DNA from: Clostridia bacterium UC5.1-1C12
Lineage (GTDB): Bacteria > Bacillota_I > Bacilli_A > Erysipelotrichales > Erysipelotrichaceae
Direction: 5' to 3'
NCBI GenBank assembly: GCA_001305055.1
Contig: BBZX01000004.1
Coordinates: 186,001 to 250,000 of the forward strand
Length of the DNA: 64,000 nt
In this document: positions 41,891 to 50,917 of the stretch, one piece after another
Numbering within the stretch: position 1 is the stretch's first letter
How the letters are laid out: every line of letters starts with the position of its first letter
Program-made: the position numbers and the translations under genes
Notes under the pieces: model-generated
The model's input: the letters and a program-made list of their open reading frames with translations, nothing else
The model's database searches: none
What the model was told of the DNA's origin: nothing

Positions 41891-42878
41891 AGTTCTTTTC
41901 ACTTTCTTCATCAAAGAGATGACAGGCCACAAAATGCCCGGGTTCTTTTTCAAACAGCTTTGGCTTAACCTCGCTGCAGATTTTCATGCATTGAGGACAG
42001 CGGGTATGGAAACAGCAGCCATTAGGCGGATTCAGCGGACTTGGTACGTCACCGCTCAGCGCATCTGAAGCTGACTGAATCTGTGGGTCAGGAATTGGTA
42101 TTGCCTTCATTAATGCCAAGGTATATGGATGATAGGGATGGTCAAATAAACCATTACGGTCAGCAATTTCGACTATATTACCAAGATACATGACGGCAAT
42201 ACGGCTGCATACATGCTTCACAACACTCAAATTGTGCGATATGAAGATATATGTCAGATTATGCTTCTTCTGTAAATCATCCATTAGATTCAGGATCTGT
42301 GCCTGTATTGAAACATCCAGCGCTGATACCGGTTCATCACAGACAATTAATTTTGGATTAGAAGCTAAGGCGCGGGCAACCCCGATGCGCTGACGCTGAC
42401 CACCGCTGAATTCATGCGGATATTTGCTGCATTGATCCTCGCGCAGACCAACATCCTTCATTAATGCCAATACTCGCTCATGACGTTCCTGCTTATTCCC
42501 CATATTATGAACAAGCATTGGTTCTTCAATGATCTGTGTTACAGTGAAACGCGGATCTAATGAGGAATATGGATCTTGAAAGATAATCTGAATCGCTTTT
42601 GAGAATTCCTTTTGCCCCTGCTTATCCTTAGTAAATAAATCTTTACCGTCAAATTCAATCGTTCCTTCAGTTGGAGTATTCAACCGTACAATTGTTTTGC
42701 CAGTTGTAGATTTACCGCAGCCACTCTCCCCTACAATGCCAAAGGTTTCCCCTTCGTTGACATCAAAGCTAATGCCATCTACTGCTTTTAAATAAGCTGT
42801 TTTATTAAAGAAACCATTTTTAATTTTTACCGGATAATAGACCTTCAGATCACGAACACTCAGCAAGGGTTTACTCAT
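41883..42878 (-). CDS. oppF: Oligopeptide/dipeptide ABC transporter ATPase, OppF/DppF type
   Basis: 331 residues. Walker [14 protein letters not shown]-loop FQDPYSSLDPR, ABC signature FSGGQRQRIGVARALA, Walker B LIVCDEPVSALDVS, H-loop FISHNLSVVKH, and the C-terminal cysteine-containing oligopeptide domain (GCCFHTRCPQCMKICSEVKP). AGGAGGTG precedes ATG 42878; the start overlaps the oppD stop by 8 bp. The frame is intact. Confidence 0.92.
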   Translation of the reverse strand: MSKPLLSVRDLKVYYPVKIKNGFFNKTAYLKAVDGISFDVNEGETFGIVGESGCGKSTTGKTIVRLNTPTEGTIEFDGKDLFTKDKQGQKEFSKAIQIIFQDPYSSLDPRFTVTQIIEEPMLVHNMGNKQERHERVLALMKDVGLREDQCSKYPHEFSGGQRQRIGVARALASNPKLIVCDEPVSALDVSIQAQILNLMDDLQKKHNLTYIFISHNLSVVKHVCSRIAVMYLGNIVEIADRNGLFDHPYHPYTLALMKAIPIPDPQIQSASDALSGDVPSPLNPPNGCCFHTRCPQCMKICSEVKPKLFEKEPGHFVACHLFDEESEKNYE

Positions 42879-43863
42879 GATGATCACCTCCTGCATAAAG
42901 CCAGCATCTTACCATATGGCCATTTTCTTTAAATATAGGGCGCGGCGATTCATTGATACAGCGCTCCATGCATTTTTCACAACGGGGAGCAAAGCGACAG
43001 CCCTTAGCATATTCCGTTGGATTTGGCACAGTACCCGGAATATTATACAGACTCTCCTTATCCTCTTTCAGATTAGGTATTGATTTCAGCAAGCCTAATG
43101 TATATGGATGCAGCGGCTCACCATACAATGATTTAACATCTGCCTTTTCAACTGCTTCACCGGCATACATTACCATCACATTTTCTGCTATCTGAGCAAC
43201 GACGCCCAAATCATGAGTAATCAAAATAATGGCCGTATCCATATCCTTTTTAAATCTTTTAATAGATTTAAATCTGTGCCTGTATAGTTACATCAAGCGC
43301 CGTTGTCGGTTCATCGGCAATCAGAATTTTAGGATTGCATGCCAATGCCATCGCAATCATGACACGCTGACGCATACCGCCTGATAGCTGATGCGGATAT
43401 TCATTTACCACTTCTTCCGCATCAGGGATACCAACCTTTCTTAATAGTTCAACAGCCTTTTTTAAACCAGTTTTTTTATCAGCATTTTCATGATATTTAA
43501 GTGATTCATAAATCTGATGTCCGATGGTAAATACCGGATTCAAAGAAGTCATCGGTTCCTGAAAAATCATCGAAATATCTTTACCTCTGATCTTCATCAT
43601 TTCCTTTTCTGTTTTTCTCACTAAATCTTCGCCATTATATAAAATCGTACCTGTCACGATTTTCCCGGGTTAGCTATCAGGCGCAGAATTGAGAGTGAAG
43701 TGACACTCTTGCCGCAGCCTGATTCCCCCACAATCGCTAAAGTTTCATTTTTATGCAAATCAAAACTTAAGCCATCAACAGAAGGAACCACACCTTCTTC
43801 AGTATAAAAATAAGTTTTCAAATCCTTCACTTCGAGGAGTTTGTCATTGCTTTTCTCTGTCAT
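42871..43863 (-). CDS. oppD: Oligopeptide/dipeptide ABC transporter ATPase, OppD/DppD type
   Basis: 331 residues after three one-base corrections. Walker [13 protein letters not shown]-loop [14 protein letters not shown], signature [20 protein letters not shown], Walker [16 protein letters not shown]-loop [10 protein letters not shown], and the C-terminal cysteine region [14 protein letters not shown]. Contractions: an A run near 43662, a T run near 43269 and an A run near 43252. The total is then whole codons. It pairs with OppF as the heterodimeric motor. Confidence 0.9.
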
Positions 43864-43875
43864 GTGACTATCCTC

Positions 43876-44714
43876 CTAACTGTTTTTCAGTTTTGGATCG
43901 AGCGCGTCTCTCAGTCCATCGCCAACCAGACTGAAGCTCAATACAACAAAGGTAATCGCCAAACCGGGTACAAAGACACCGATTGGATAAGAACGGATTA
44001 CCTCACGCATTTGTGACAACATTGCCCCCCACTCCGGATTCGGTGCCTGTACACCCAATCCTAAAAAAGAGAGTGAGGAGGCAGTCAGAATCGATGTTCC
44101 TAAATCCAAGGTTATATTTACAATGATCAATGAGATTGAATTAGGAAGAACGTGACGAATGATGATTTTAAAATCAGACTCACCCATCACTCTGGCCGCC
44201 TGTACATATTCAGAGCCTTTCAGTGAAATAACTGTCCCCCTGACGATACGGGCAATACCGGGAATGCAGAAGATGCCGATTGCCATGATTGTATTAATCG
44301 TACCATTGCCGAGGATTGCGACAATGGTAATTGCCAGCAGCAAACCAGGGAATGCAAGCATAACATCGAGGATTCTGGAAATAATCGAATCAATCTTACC
44401 GCCGAAATAACCAGCGCAGACACCCAGCATAATGCCGATTGCACTGCCTGATAAAACGCCGCAGAAGGCTATGGTCAATGATATGCGGGCTCCATATACC
44501 ATACGGGTAAAAGTATCACGGCCTAAATTATCTGTGCCAAGCCAATGCTCGGCTGAAATACCTGAATATTTATTTGCCAGATCCTGCGCCAATGGATCAT
44601 GGTGCATAGGAATGGCCCAATTAAAGCGATACCAAGAAAAATCAGCAGGACAATCAATGCGACAACCGAAACCTTGCGTCTCATAAACCGTTTAACTTTT
44701 GGATTTTTAAACAT
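43876..44714 (-). CDS. oppC: Oligopeptide/dipeptide ABC transporter permease, OppC/DppC type
   Basis: 279 residues. The N-terminus is MFKNPKVKRFMRRKVSVVAL with the first membrane span. After a one-base contraction near 44611 (C or T run) it continues MHHDPLAQDLANKYSGISAE, LGTDNLGRDTFTRMVYGARI and the permease core with the EAA loop (VIALKG-like RGTVISLKGSEYVQAARVMG). The end is DGLRDALDPKLKNS, typical of DppC. Five to six membrane spans are visible. Confidence 0.9.
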
Positions 44715-44725
44715 GTCATCGCCTC

Positions 44726-45652
44726 CTAATCGTACTTGATCCGAGGATCAACAAATGCATAAATCAAATCAACCGCAGTATTTACGACCACAAATGTAAC
44801 AGCTAAAACGAGTACAGTACCTTGAATGACAGGGTAATCACGGTTGCCGACACCATCAACTAAATAACGGCCGATGCCGGGGATAGAGAATACTGTTTCA
44901 ACTAAAGTAGCGCCTGCCAGCAAGCCGCCGAAGCGCAGACCTATTGCTGTAATAATTGGGATCAGGGCATTCTTTAAAGCATGGGAATAGACAACGATCT
45001 TATTAGGAATTCCTCTTGATTTAGAAGTCCGAATATAATCCTGATTAATGACATCAAGCATTGCGGAACGCGTAGTCCTGGTCATAAAACCTACGGCCTG
45101 CGTTCCCAATGTCATAATCGGAAGAACCATACTTTTCCAACTGAAGGTGCCCATCCATACACTAGGAAACCAGCCAAGCCAAACCGTAAAAACAAGCATT
45201 AATATCAAAGCTAGGAAGAATGATGGGGTGGATACTGATGTCAGCGAAATAACCATGATAAAATTATCAAGGAATTTATTATGATGTGTTGCAGCTATAA
45301 TCCCAAATATAACACCGATTACGGCAGCAACCAAAGTACCGCCCAGCGCCAAGATAAAGGTAGGCACAAAGCGTTTCTTGATTTCTGCTCCGACATCTTT
45401 GCCGGATACGATAGATGTTCCAAGATCCCCATGCAATGCATCAACGACAAAATTGACATACTGTTCAGGCAGCGGATCATTCAAACCAAGACGCTCACGT
45501 TCAACCTCGATATGTGAACGGTCAACAGATGTACCCAACATAATTTCTACCGGATCACCCGGTATCAGCCGTACCATAAAGAAAATAATGAACGTCAATG
45601 CGAACAATGTCGGTATCAGCTGCAGCAATCGTTTTATCGTATATTTAATCAT
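44726..45652 (-). CDS. oppB: Oligopeptide/dipeptide ABC transporter permease, OppB/DppB type
   Basis: 308 residues, intact. The N-terminus MIKYTIKRLLQLIPTLFALT, the family signature FFMVRLIPGDPVEIMLG, the EAA-loop region TSKSRGIPNKIVVYSHALKN and the end DLIYAFVDPRIKYD are typical of DppB. About six membrane spans are visible. It starts 23 bp after the first TPR gene of the operon. Confidence 0.92.
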   Translation of the reverse strand: MIKYTIKRLLQLIPTLFALTFIIFFMVRLIPGDPVEIMLGTSVDRSHIEVERERLGLNDPLPEQYVNFVVDALHGDLGTSIVSGKDVGAEIKKRFVPTFILALGGTLVAAVIGVIFGIIAATHHNKFLDNFIMVISLTSVSTPSFFLALILMLVFTVWLGWFPSVWMGTFSWKSMVLPIMTLGTQAVGFMTRTTRSAMLDVINQDYIRTSKSRGIPNKIVVYSHALKNALIPIITAIGLRFGGLLAGATLVETVFSIPGIGRYLVDGVGNRDYPVIQGTVLVLAVTFVVVNTAVDLIYAFVDPRIKYD

Positions 45653-45675
45653 CTCTTACACCCCTCTTAGCGGCG

Positions 45676-46416
45676 TTATTCAGCGCCCCATTCTTTCAGA
45701 TTCTGTTTTGCCTGCGCATAAGCAAATAAATTATGATGATCAGGGATTGCAGCTATCATCTGACAGATTTTCACTGCTTCCTCTTTATTTCCCAGGTAAT
45801 GATGATAATTAGCAAGTCCGTAACTCAGCATTAGATAATAAATACGGGTACGCTCTTCACTTAACCCTGTACACATATGTTCCTCAACAAAATTTTCAGG
45901 CTTATAAATACCTTTATACAATAAAGTGCGTGCCAAATAATCACCATCTTCAGAGGGCATACCCTCATAAACATTTTCCAGCACCTTTTCAGCTTCAGCT
46001 TTCTGTCCCAGTTTCATACACGCCATCCAATACCAATCAACAGTTGCCGGTATTGCTTCTATATTGTATTTAATCATCAGCTCACGGCTGTTTTTATGAC
46101 AATCCTTTGCCAGTTCATACTTACCGCCGAGATAAGCAGCTACACCCATGTAATACCAATGCTCCCAATCATTTGGATTCAGCCGGGTTGCCAAAGAAAG
46201 ATCGGCAATTGATGCCATATAATTAAAAGCTCCGATATATTTACGCCCGCGTGACCCTCTTAATTTTTCATCAAAAGGAAACATACACAGCCCTTCACCT
46301 AATAAATCAATAGCATCCTCATAAAATCCTTCTGCTGCTAATTCAATACCTATCTGATTAATAAGGGCAGCATCCTTTGTATCCATTGCTTTCTGCATTC
46401 TTAATTGATTACTCAT
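45676..46416 (-). CDS. TPR-repeat protein 3, first gene of the opp-Rid operon
   Basis: 246 residues, intact, soluble. TPR-like helices include LINQIGIELAAEGFYEDAID, WEHWYYMGVAAYLGGKYELA and VDWYWMACMKLGQKAEAEKV, then SYGLANYHHYLGNKEEAVKI. It is the most diverged of the three paralogs but keeps the W-E/D-x-W-Y...G pattern and the VDWYWM block. AAGGAG stands seven bases before the start, and a strong promoter lies just upstream, so it is the promoter-proximal gene. Function unknown. Confidence 0.75.
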   Translation of the reverse strand: MSNQLRMQKAMDTKDAALINQIGIELAAEGFYEDAIDLLGEGLCMFPFDEKLRGSRGRKYIGAFNYMASIADLSLATRLNPNDWEHWYYMGVAAYLGGKYELAKDCHKNSRELMIKYNIEAIPATVDWYWMACMKLGQKAEAEKVLENVYEGMPSEDGDYLARTLLYKGIYKPENFVEEHMCTGLSEERTRIYYLMLSYGLANYHHYLGNKEEAVKICQMIAAIPDHHNLFAYAQAKQNLKEWGAE

Positions 46417-46449
46417 ACCCTATCTCCTTTTCCTTTATTAATTATCTTA

Positions 46450-46479
46450 ACTATATTAAAAATAACCGCAGCCTGTCAA
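46450..46479 (-). promoter_or_regulatory. Promoter of the opp-TPR-Rid operon
   Basis: On the minus strand, TTGACA (46474-46479) and TATAGT (46450-46455) are 18 bp apart. The first start codon is at 46416. Confidence 0.7.
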
Positions 46480-46539
46480 AAAAAGATGAACAAAACAACG
46501 GCTTAGAGGTTTAAAATCAGGCTTTTTTTACCCTTTTAA

Positions 46540-46585
46540 GATTGAAAAGCACAGATTTTCAAGACAAATTTTGTGCGGTTCAATC
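46540..46585. promoter_or_regulatory. Long imperfect palindrome between the opp operon and its divergent AraC regulator
   Basis: The outer arms GATTGAA (46540-46546) and TTCAATC (46579-46585) are perfect; the inner arms GCACA and TGTGC also match, with 16 of 20 positions paired in all. It lies about 60 bp upstream of the opp -35 and far from any stop codon, so it is more likely an operator than a terminator. Confidence 0.5.
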
Positions 46586-46770
46586 ACTTTTTTCGATAAA
46601 AATTCAAATAAAAAGGAGATTGACGGCTATAAGAATGAAAGATTTAGCTGATATTCATTGATTTTTCATATCTCTTTCATTGTTGAAATTATTTCATAAG
46701 ATTATGATAACAAATGGACAAAAATTGCGAAAATTTGAAAAACAAGTGTCTTTTATACTCGGACACCTGT

Positions 46771-46796
46771 TATAATATTATTATATTTAAGGAGGG
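46771..46796 (+). promoter_or_regulatory. -10 box and ribosome site deciding the AraC start
   Basis: A perfect TATAAT (46771-46776) with a weak -35 would start transcription near 46783, followed by AAGGAGGG (46789-46796). Both lie downstream of the only ATG in frame (46714), so translation must begin after 46800. The in-frame codon at the right distance is ATT 46804. Confidence 0.5.
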
Positions 46797-46803
46797 ATGT
46801 CTT

Positions 46804-47672
46804 ATTAAAGAGTATATACCTTTGCAGGTTCGAAATGTGAACCCCTTCTTTCTGAATGTCTTTGATGATCTGAAATACATACCGAATGCTCATCGGCAAG
46901 TTGAAGTGATTGTAATCCTTGAAGGTTCACTTGTTATATCACTTCATAATGATATTCAGGTACTTGAAACTGGTGATATGTGTCTGATCTTAGATTATGT
47001 AACTCACAGCTACTATACAAAAGTACATTCTAAAGTGCTGGTTATCACTTTTACGAAAGAGGAATTTCATCGCTTCAAATTATGGCTGCCAAGGAACAGC
47101 TGGCTTCGTCATGCCTGAGAGCGGCTACTGATGAACAGCGCAATCAAATTTTGAATATTGCCAATGAATTGATTCATCTGCCTAAAGGCAGGGGATTAGA
47201 ATTTCAGCAATTTGGTTATCTAGCTGTGCTTATTGGTTATTTCCTAAATGAATGTGAAATGAAAAAAGAGGATAATGCCTCTATGATACTAGCGGACAGG
47301 ATCATGGCTTATCTATCCGAAAACTGTCATCAGCCAATCACCTTAGAAAAGGCCAGCCACGATATCGGTATTTCTAAGTATCATCTTTCGCATATTTGTT
47401 CTGAGCAAATTGGCATTAATTTTAAAACTTATGTGAATTCACTTAGGTTAAGTGGTGCTAAGCGACTGTTGGTTCAATCCGATCTTTCCATTAGTGAAGT
47501 ATCAAAGCAATGTGGTTTTGAAAGTATACGTACCTTTAATCGTTTGTTTGCAGAAAATTTCAACATTACACCGGCAGAATTCAGGGAGCAGAATCGAAGA
47601 AACAATTACATTGACGTAAATAGTCCGAATGTGAAGGAGCCGCTGCCAAAAAAGCAGAACCACAACTTATAA
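46804..47672 (+). CDS. AraC-family transcriptional regulator, divergent to the opp-TPR-Rid operon
   Basis: About 289 residues after one correction (an A run near 47080 is one base short, HRF to KIMAAKEQL). The N-terminal 100 residues are a cupin-type sensor (VNPFFLNVFDDLKYIPNAHR, VIVILEGSLVISLHNDIQVL). The C-terminus has two helix-turn-helix motifs (LEKASHDIGISKYHLSHICS, ISEVSKQCGFESIRTFNRLF) and the end ITPAEFREQ. The start is uncertain: the promoter and ribosome site favour ATT 46804 (IKEYIPLQVRN), a rare start codon, unless a base is missing. It is the likely regulator of the opposite operon. Confidence 0.8.
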
Positions 47673-47795
47673 CTTTTAAATCAAATGCTTAAAAGCATCA
47701 CACAATCTCCAACACAAATTTATTGATTGTCTTTATCCTCAGCAACATCAACCATTAATACATCAAACCCGTTTCCTTTTTCTATCTGAATACTC

Positions 47796-48104
47796 TTAAA
47801 TAATCTTTACTGCTGACCAAAAATAGGTAAATGTAGGAATCACTATGTTGAATGCCATAACAATTATGATTTTAGATTTAACAACATAGCAATATTCAAA
47901 AATATATAATGTAACACAATATGCAGAAATTATCGAAAGTGGAATGAACAATGATAACGTAAAAGACATAACACCACCGATAACACAAACAAAATTTACT
48001 GCATAAAAAGCAATGAGAATGTAGGCCCACATGCGATTATAAACTTGTTCACCGAACTTCTCTTTCAAACATTTGTCAACATTATGCCAGAAAAAGTAAT
48101 CCAA
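47796..48104 (-). CDS. Small membrane protein, function unknown
   Basis: 102 residues with three hydrophobic segments (MWAYILIAFYAVNFVCVIGG, then LFIPLSIISAYCVTLYIFEY, then IIIVMAFNIVIPTFTYFW). It starts at a TTG (48104) with AAGGTGG upstream. It is alone between a regulator and the prs operon. No family recognised; the short C-terminus after WSAVKII might reflect another frame break. Confidence 0.5.
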   Translation of the reverse strand: MDYFFWHNVDKCLKEKFGEQVYNRMWAYILIAFYAVNFVCVIGGVMSFTLSLFIPLSIISAYCVTLYIFEYCYVVKSKIIIVMAFNIVIPTFTYFWSAVKII

Positions 48105-48223
48105 AAGTGCCCACCACCTTAATTATATTTTTTATTATTGCTTCCTACTTGCAATGTATATGCCATATCCGTACTTTTAAGCAATTTACATTAAATAGGT
48201 AAGAAATTAAATAATTCCACAAC

Positions 48224-48266
48224 AAAAGCAGGCATCTGCCTTCATTAACGGAGCTGCCTGCTTTTT
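48224..48266 (-). terminator. Intrinsic terminator of the glmU-prs operon
   Basis: AAAAGCAGGCA and TGCCTGCTTTT form an 11-bp stem about 60 bp after the DUF1622 stop, with T-rich sequence on both strands. Confidence 0.7.
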
Positions 48267-48325
48267 GTAGATTTATTTTCATGAGATTTCGGTTTTATCC
48301 CTTATCTTCATTTTTATGTCTGTTT

Positions 48326-48742
48326 TTAATAATCCGATGCCGTTACTTCCTCAGAACCGCCGTGTTCTTTTTCAGATTTTACCTCAAAGTGAATCAGAAC
48401 AGATAACAGTGCACGCAGGACAATGATACAGCCAAGCATATAAATTTCGTCTGTACTTCTGATGATAACTGTTTTCAGAATCTCTGCACCCATCTTAAAT
48501 TCAAGACCTAATGCCAATGAGTTACCTAAAGCCAGCTTCACCGGGAAATGATTCTTATAAAGCAATGAGCGAACATAGAGGACAAAAGCTCTCAAAGAAC
48601 CCACCGTAATTACAAAGATACCAATCAATTCGATTAAACCGATGATTTCAGGTACGATATCATTAACAATGCCTTCAATATATGAAGTATGTTCAACGAC
48701 TTCGCCTGCCATCATGGTTATAGTTAATAATAAATGATTCAT
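48326..48742 (-). CDS. DUF1622 membrane protein
   Basis: 138 residues with three membrane segments: IVPEIIGLIELIGIFVITVG, the amphipathic LALGNSLALGLEFKMGAEIL and MLGCIIVLRALLSVLIHFEV. The family is widespread and of unknown function. It starts 8 bp after prs, so it is the last gene of that operon. Confidence 0.8.
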   Translation of the reverse strand: MNHLLLTITMMAGEVVEHTSYIEGIVNDIVPEIIGLIELIGIFVITVGSLRAFVLYVRSLLYKNHFPVKLALGNSLALGLEFKMGAEILKTVIIRSTDEIYMLGCIIVLRALLSVLIHFEVKSEKEHGGSEEVTASDY

Positions 48743-48750
48743 AAGCCAGC

Positions 48751-49707
48751 CTATTGTGCTTCAAGCTGAGTAAGAATCTCACTTACTGACTTGTTTTCTT
48801 CCATTTGTTTAATCGTTTGACCAAGAATCAGTCCTACTGACAATACTTTCATCTTAGGCAGCAAGGCCTGTTTAGATTTTTGAGGAATTGTATTTGTACA
48901 GATAAATTCCACAATTCTTGAATTGTCCAGACGTTCAATCGCCGGGCCGGATAATACACCATGAACACAGCTTGCATATACTTCTTTCGCACCCATGCGG
49001 TACAGCATGTCGACACCTGATATTAAAGTGCCGGCTGTATCAACAATATCATCAACGATGATTGCTGTTTTTCCGTCAACCTCACCGATTAAATTCATTG
49101 CTTCCGCAACGTTTGGCTTAGGACGGCGCTTATCAATAATAGCGATTGGCGCGTGCAGCATTTCAGCTAATTTACGCGCACGAGTCGTACCGCCGTGATC
49201 CGGTGATACAACGACAATATCATCGAGGTTCTTTTCTTTGAAATATTTGCCGATAATCGACAACGCTGAAATATCATCAGCAGGGATATTGAAGAATCCC
49301 TGAATCTGTGTAGCATGCAGCTCCATTGTTATTACGCGGCTGGCACCTGCTTTTTCCAGCAAATCAGCTACCAGTTTAGATGTAATCGGCTGTCTTGGAC
49401 GAGCCTTGCGGTCTTGACGCGCATAACCGAAGTACGGCATTACGCAGTTGATCGTTGCGGCTGACGCGCGTTTGCAAGCATCAATGGCAATTAAAAGTTC
49501 CATCAGATTGCTTGATACTGGCGCACAAGTGGATTGTACGATATAAACATGCTTACCACGGACAGATTCACCTAGTTCCACAATAATTTCACCATCAGCA
49601 AAATGCTTTACATCGCAATTTCCCAGCGGCAGACCGATCTGCTCAGCAATTTCATTAGCCAATTCAACACTTGATGTTAAGGCGAAAATGACTGTATCTT
49701 TTACCAT
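48751..49707 (-). CDS. prs: Ribose-phosphate pyrophosphokinase
   Basis: 318 residues; makes PRPP from ribose 5-phosphate and ATP for nucleotide, histidine and tryptophan synthesis. Motifs: DGEIIVELGESVRG, the ATP-site PYFGYARQDRKARPR, ISAL-type flexible loop, VVSPDHGGTTRAR and the PRPP loop IIVDDIVDTAGT. Intact and of normal length. It follows glmU by 17 bp, the classic Gram-positive glmU-prs order. Confidence 0.97.
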   Translation of the reverse strand: MVKDTVIFALTSSVELANEIAEQIGLPLGNCDVKHFADGEIIVELGESVRGKHVYIVQSTCAPVSSNLMELLIAIDACKRASAATINCVMPYFGYARQDRKARPRQPITSKLVADLLEKAGASRVITMELHATQIQGFFNIPADDISALSIIGKYFKEKNLDDIVVVSPDHGGTTRARKLAEMLHAPIAIIDKRRPKPNVAEAMNLIGEVDGKTAIIVDDIVDTAGTLISGVDMLYRMGAKEVYASCVHGVLSGPAIERLDNSRIVEFICTNTIPQKSKQALLPKMKVLSVGLILGQTIKQMEENKSVSEILTQLEAQ

Positions 49708-49723
49708 TTTTGTTTTACCCCTT

Positions 49724-50828
49724 TTACTTTCCTTTGTTTAAATAATCATATCCAAACGCTTCTTTGTTGCTTTGGCGGGTTCTGGCAATGCCCATTGCAC
49801 CGTCAGCAACATCTTCAGTAATCGTACTTCCTGCTGCCAGCAATGCCTTTCACCAACAGTTACCGCGCAATGATATTTACATTGCTGCCGACGAAAGCAC
49901 CATCCTTAATTGTTGTTCTGAATTTATGCTTGCCATCATAATTCACCGTAACTACACCGCAGCCAATATTGACCTTACGGCCAACATCGCTGTCACCGAT
50001 ATAAGTCAGATGCGCGCATTTGCTTCCTTCACCAAAATTTGAATTTTTGAATTCCACAAAATTTCCAATACGCACATTTTCACCGATGCATGTATGATTG
50101 CGCAGATGTGAATATGGGCCTACCGTTGTGCCGCGGCCAACCTCACTATCCACAATTTTAGAAGCATCAATCAGAACATCATCATGGAGAATCGCATGAT
50201 CCAGCCATGACCCAGGGAGTATTTTAACATTTTTACCGATCTTTGATGACCCGTAAATCACTACATTGCCATAAATAACAGAGCCTTCACCAATTACGGT
50301 ATCTTCACTGATACAAGCTGTATTCATATCAAGGAACTGTACGCCTCGATTCAGCCATGACCGATTAATCCGCATTCTTAGTGTCTGCTCTGCCTCATAA
50401 AGCGATGCACAATCATTTACTTCACACCATTCGCATGGTTCAGCACTTACGCTTGCCGCTTTTGACAAGTCAGGCTGAAATCCGTTCTTGAAACAAAAAA
50501 TACCAACATTCTCATCACTCAAAACACATGAATTCTGTTCATCCGCCAGCCGATATAACTCAGCCATCGTCTGACTTTTTAATAATGGCATATTTCCTTT
50601 CAAGACAAGTGTGGTTCCAACAGCTTGACTGCTGAAATCAACCGTCGGGATCACTTCAAATCCCGCCGCTTTAACTGCTTCTGATTCACTGACAACAACA
50701 ACGCTTTCCGCACCTGCCTGAATCGCATGATCCACTGTCGTTTTCAGCATTGATTTGCCGCAGATTTCACGCAGACAGAAGTCTTGTTCCTGTAAACTGG
50801 TTCCGGTCAAAATGATTGCAGTTTTCAT
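49724..50828 (-). CDS. glmU: GlmU-like protein: intact acetyltransferase, degenerate uridyltransferase half
   Basis: About 368 residues instead of the usual 450-460. The C-terminal left-handed beta-helix is complete: GTTVGPYSHLR, GNFVEFKNSNFGEGSK, catalytic His in CAHLTYIGDSDVG, VTVNYDGKHKFRT and, after repair, IIAPVTVGE..AAGSTITED. The N-terminal half starts MKTAIILTGTSLQEQDFCLR where active enzymes have AAGxGTRM...PKVLH, and GNMPLL stands where the catalytic Asp of GDTPLL should be. The half is about 60 residues short. So it probably only acetylates glucosamine 1-phosphate, and UDP-GlcNAc formation needs another enzyme. Two contractions near 49866 and 49850 hide the C-terminus, which ends at 49724. 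ATG 50828 follows GGAGGG. Confidence 0.82.
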
Positions 50829-50917
50829 TAAAAAACCCTCCTTCACTATTTTACCAAATTTTCAATTTAAAAAAAGGTGTTTTTATAACAATTCCATACT
50901 TTTTCACAAATTTATAC

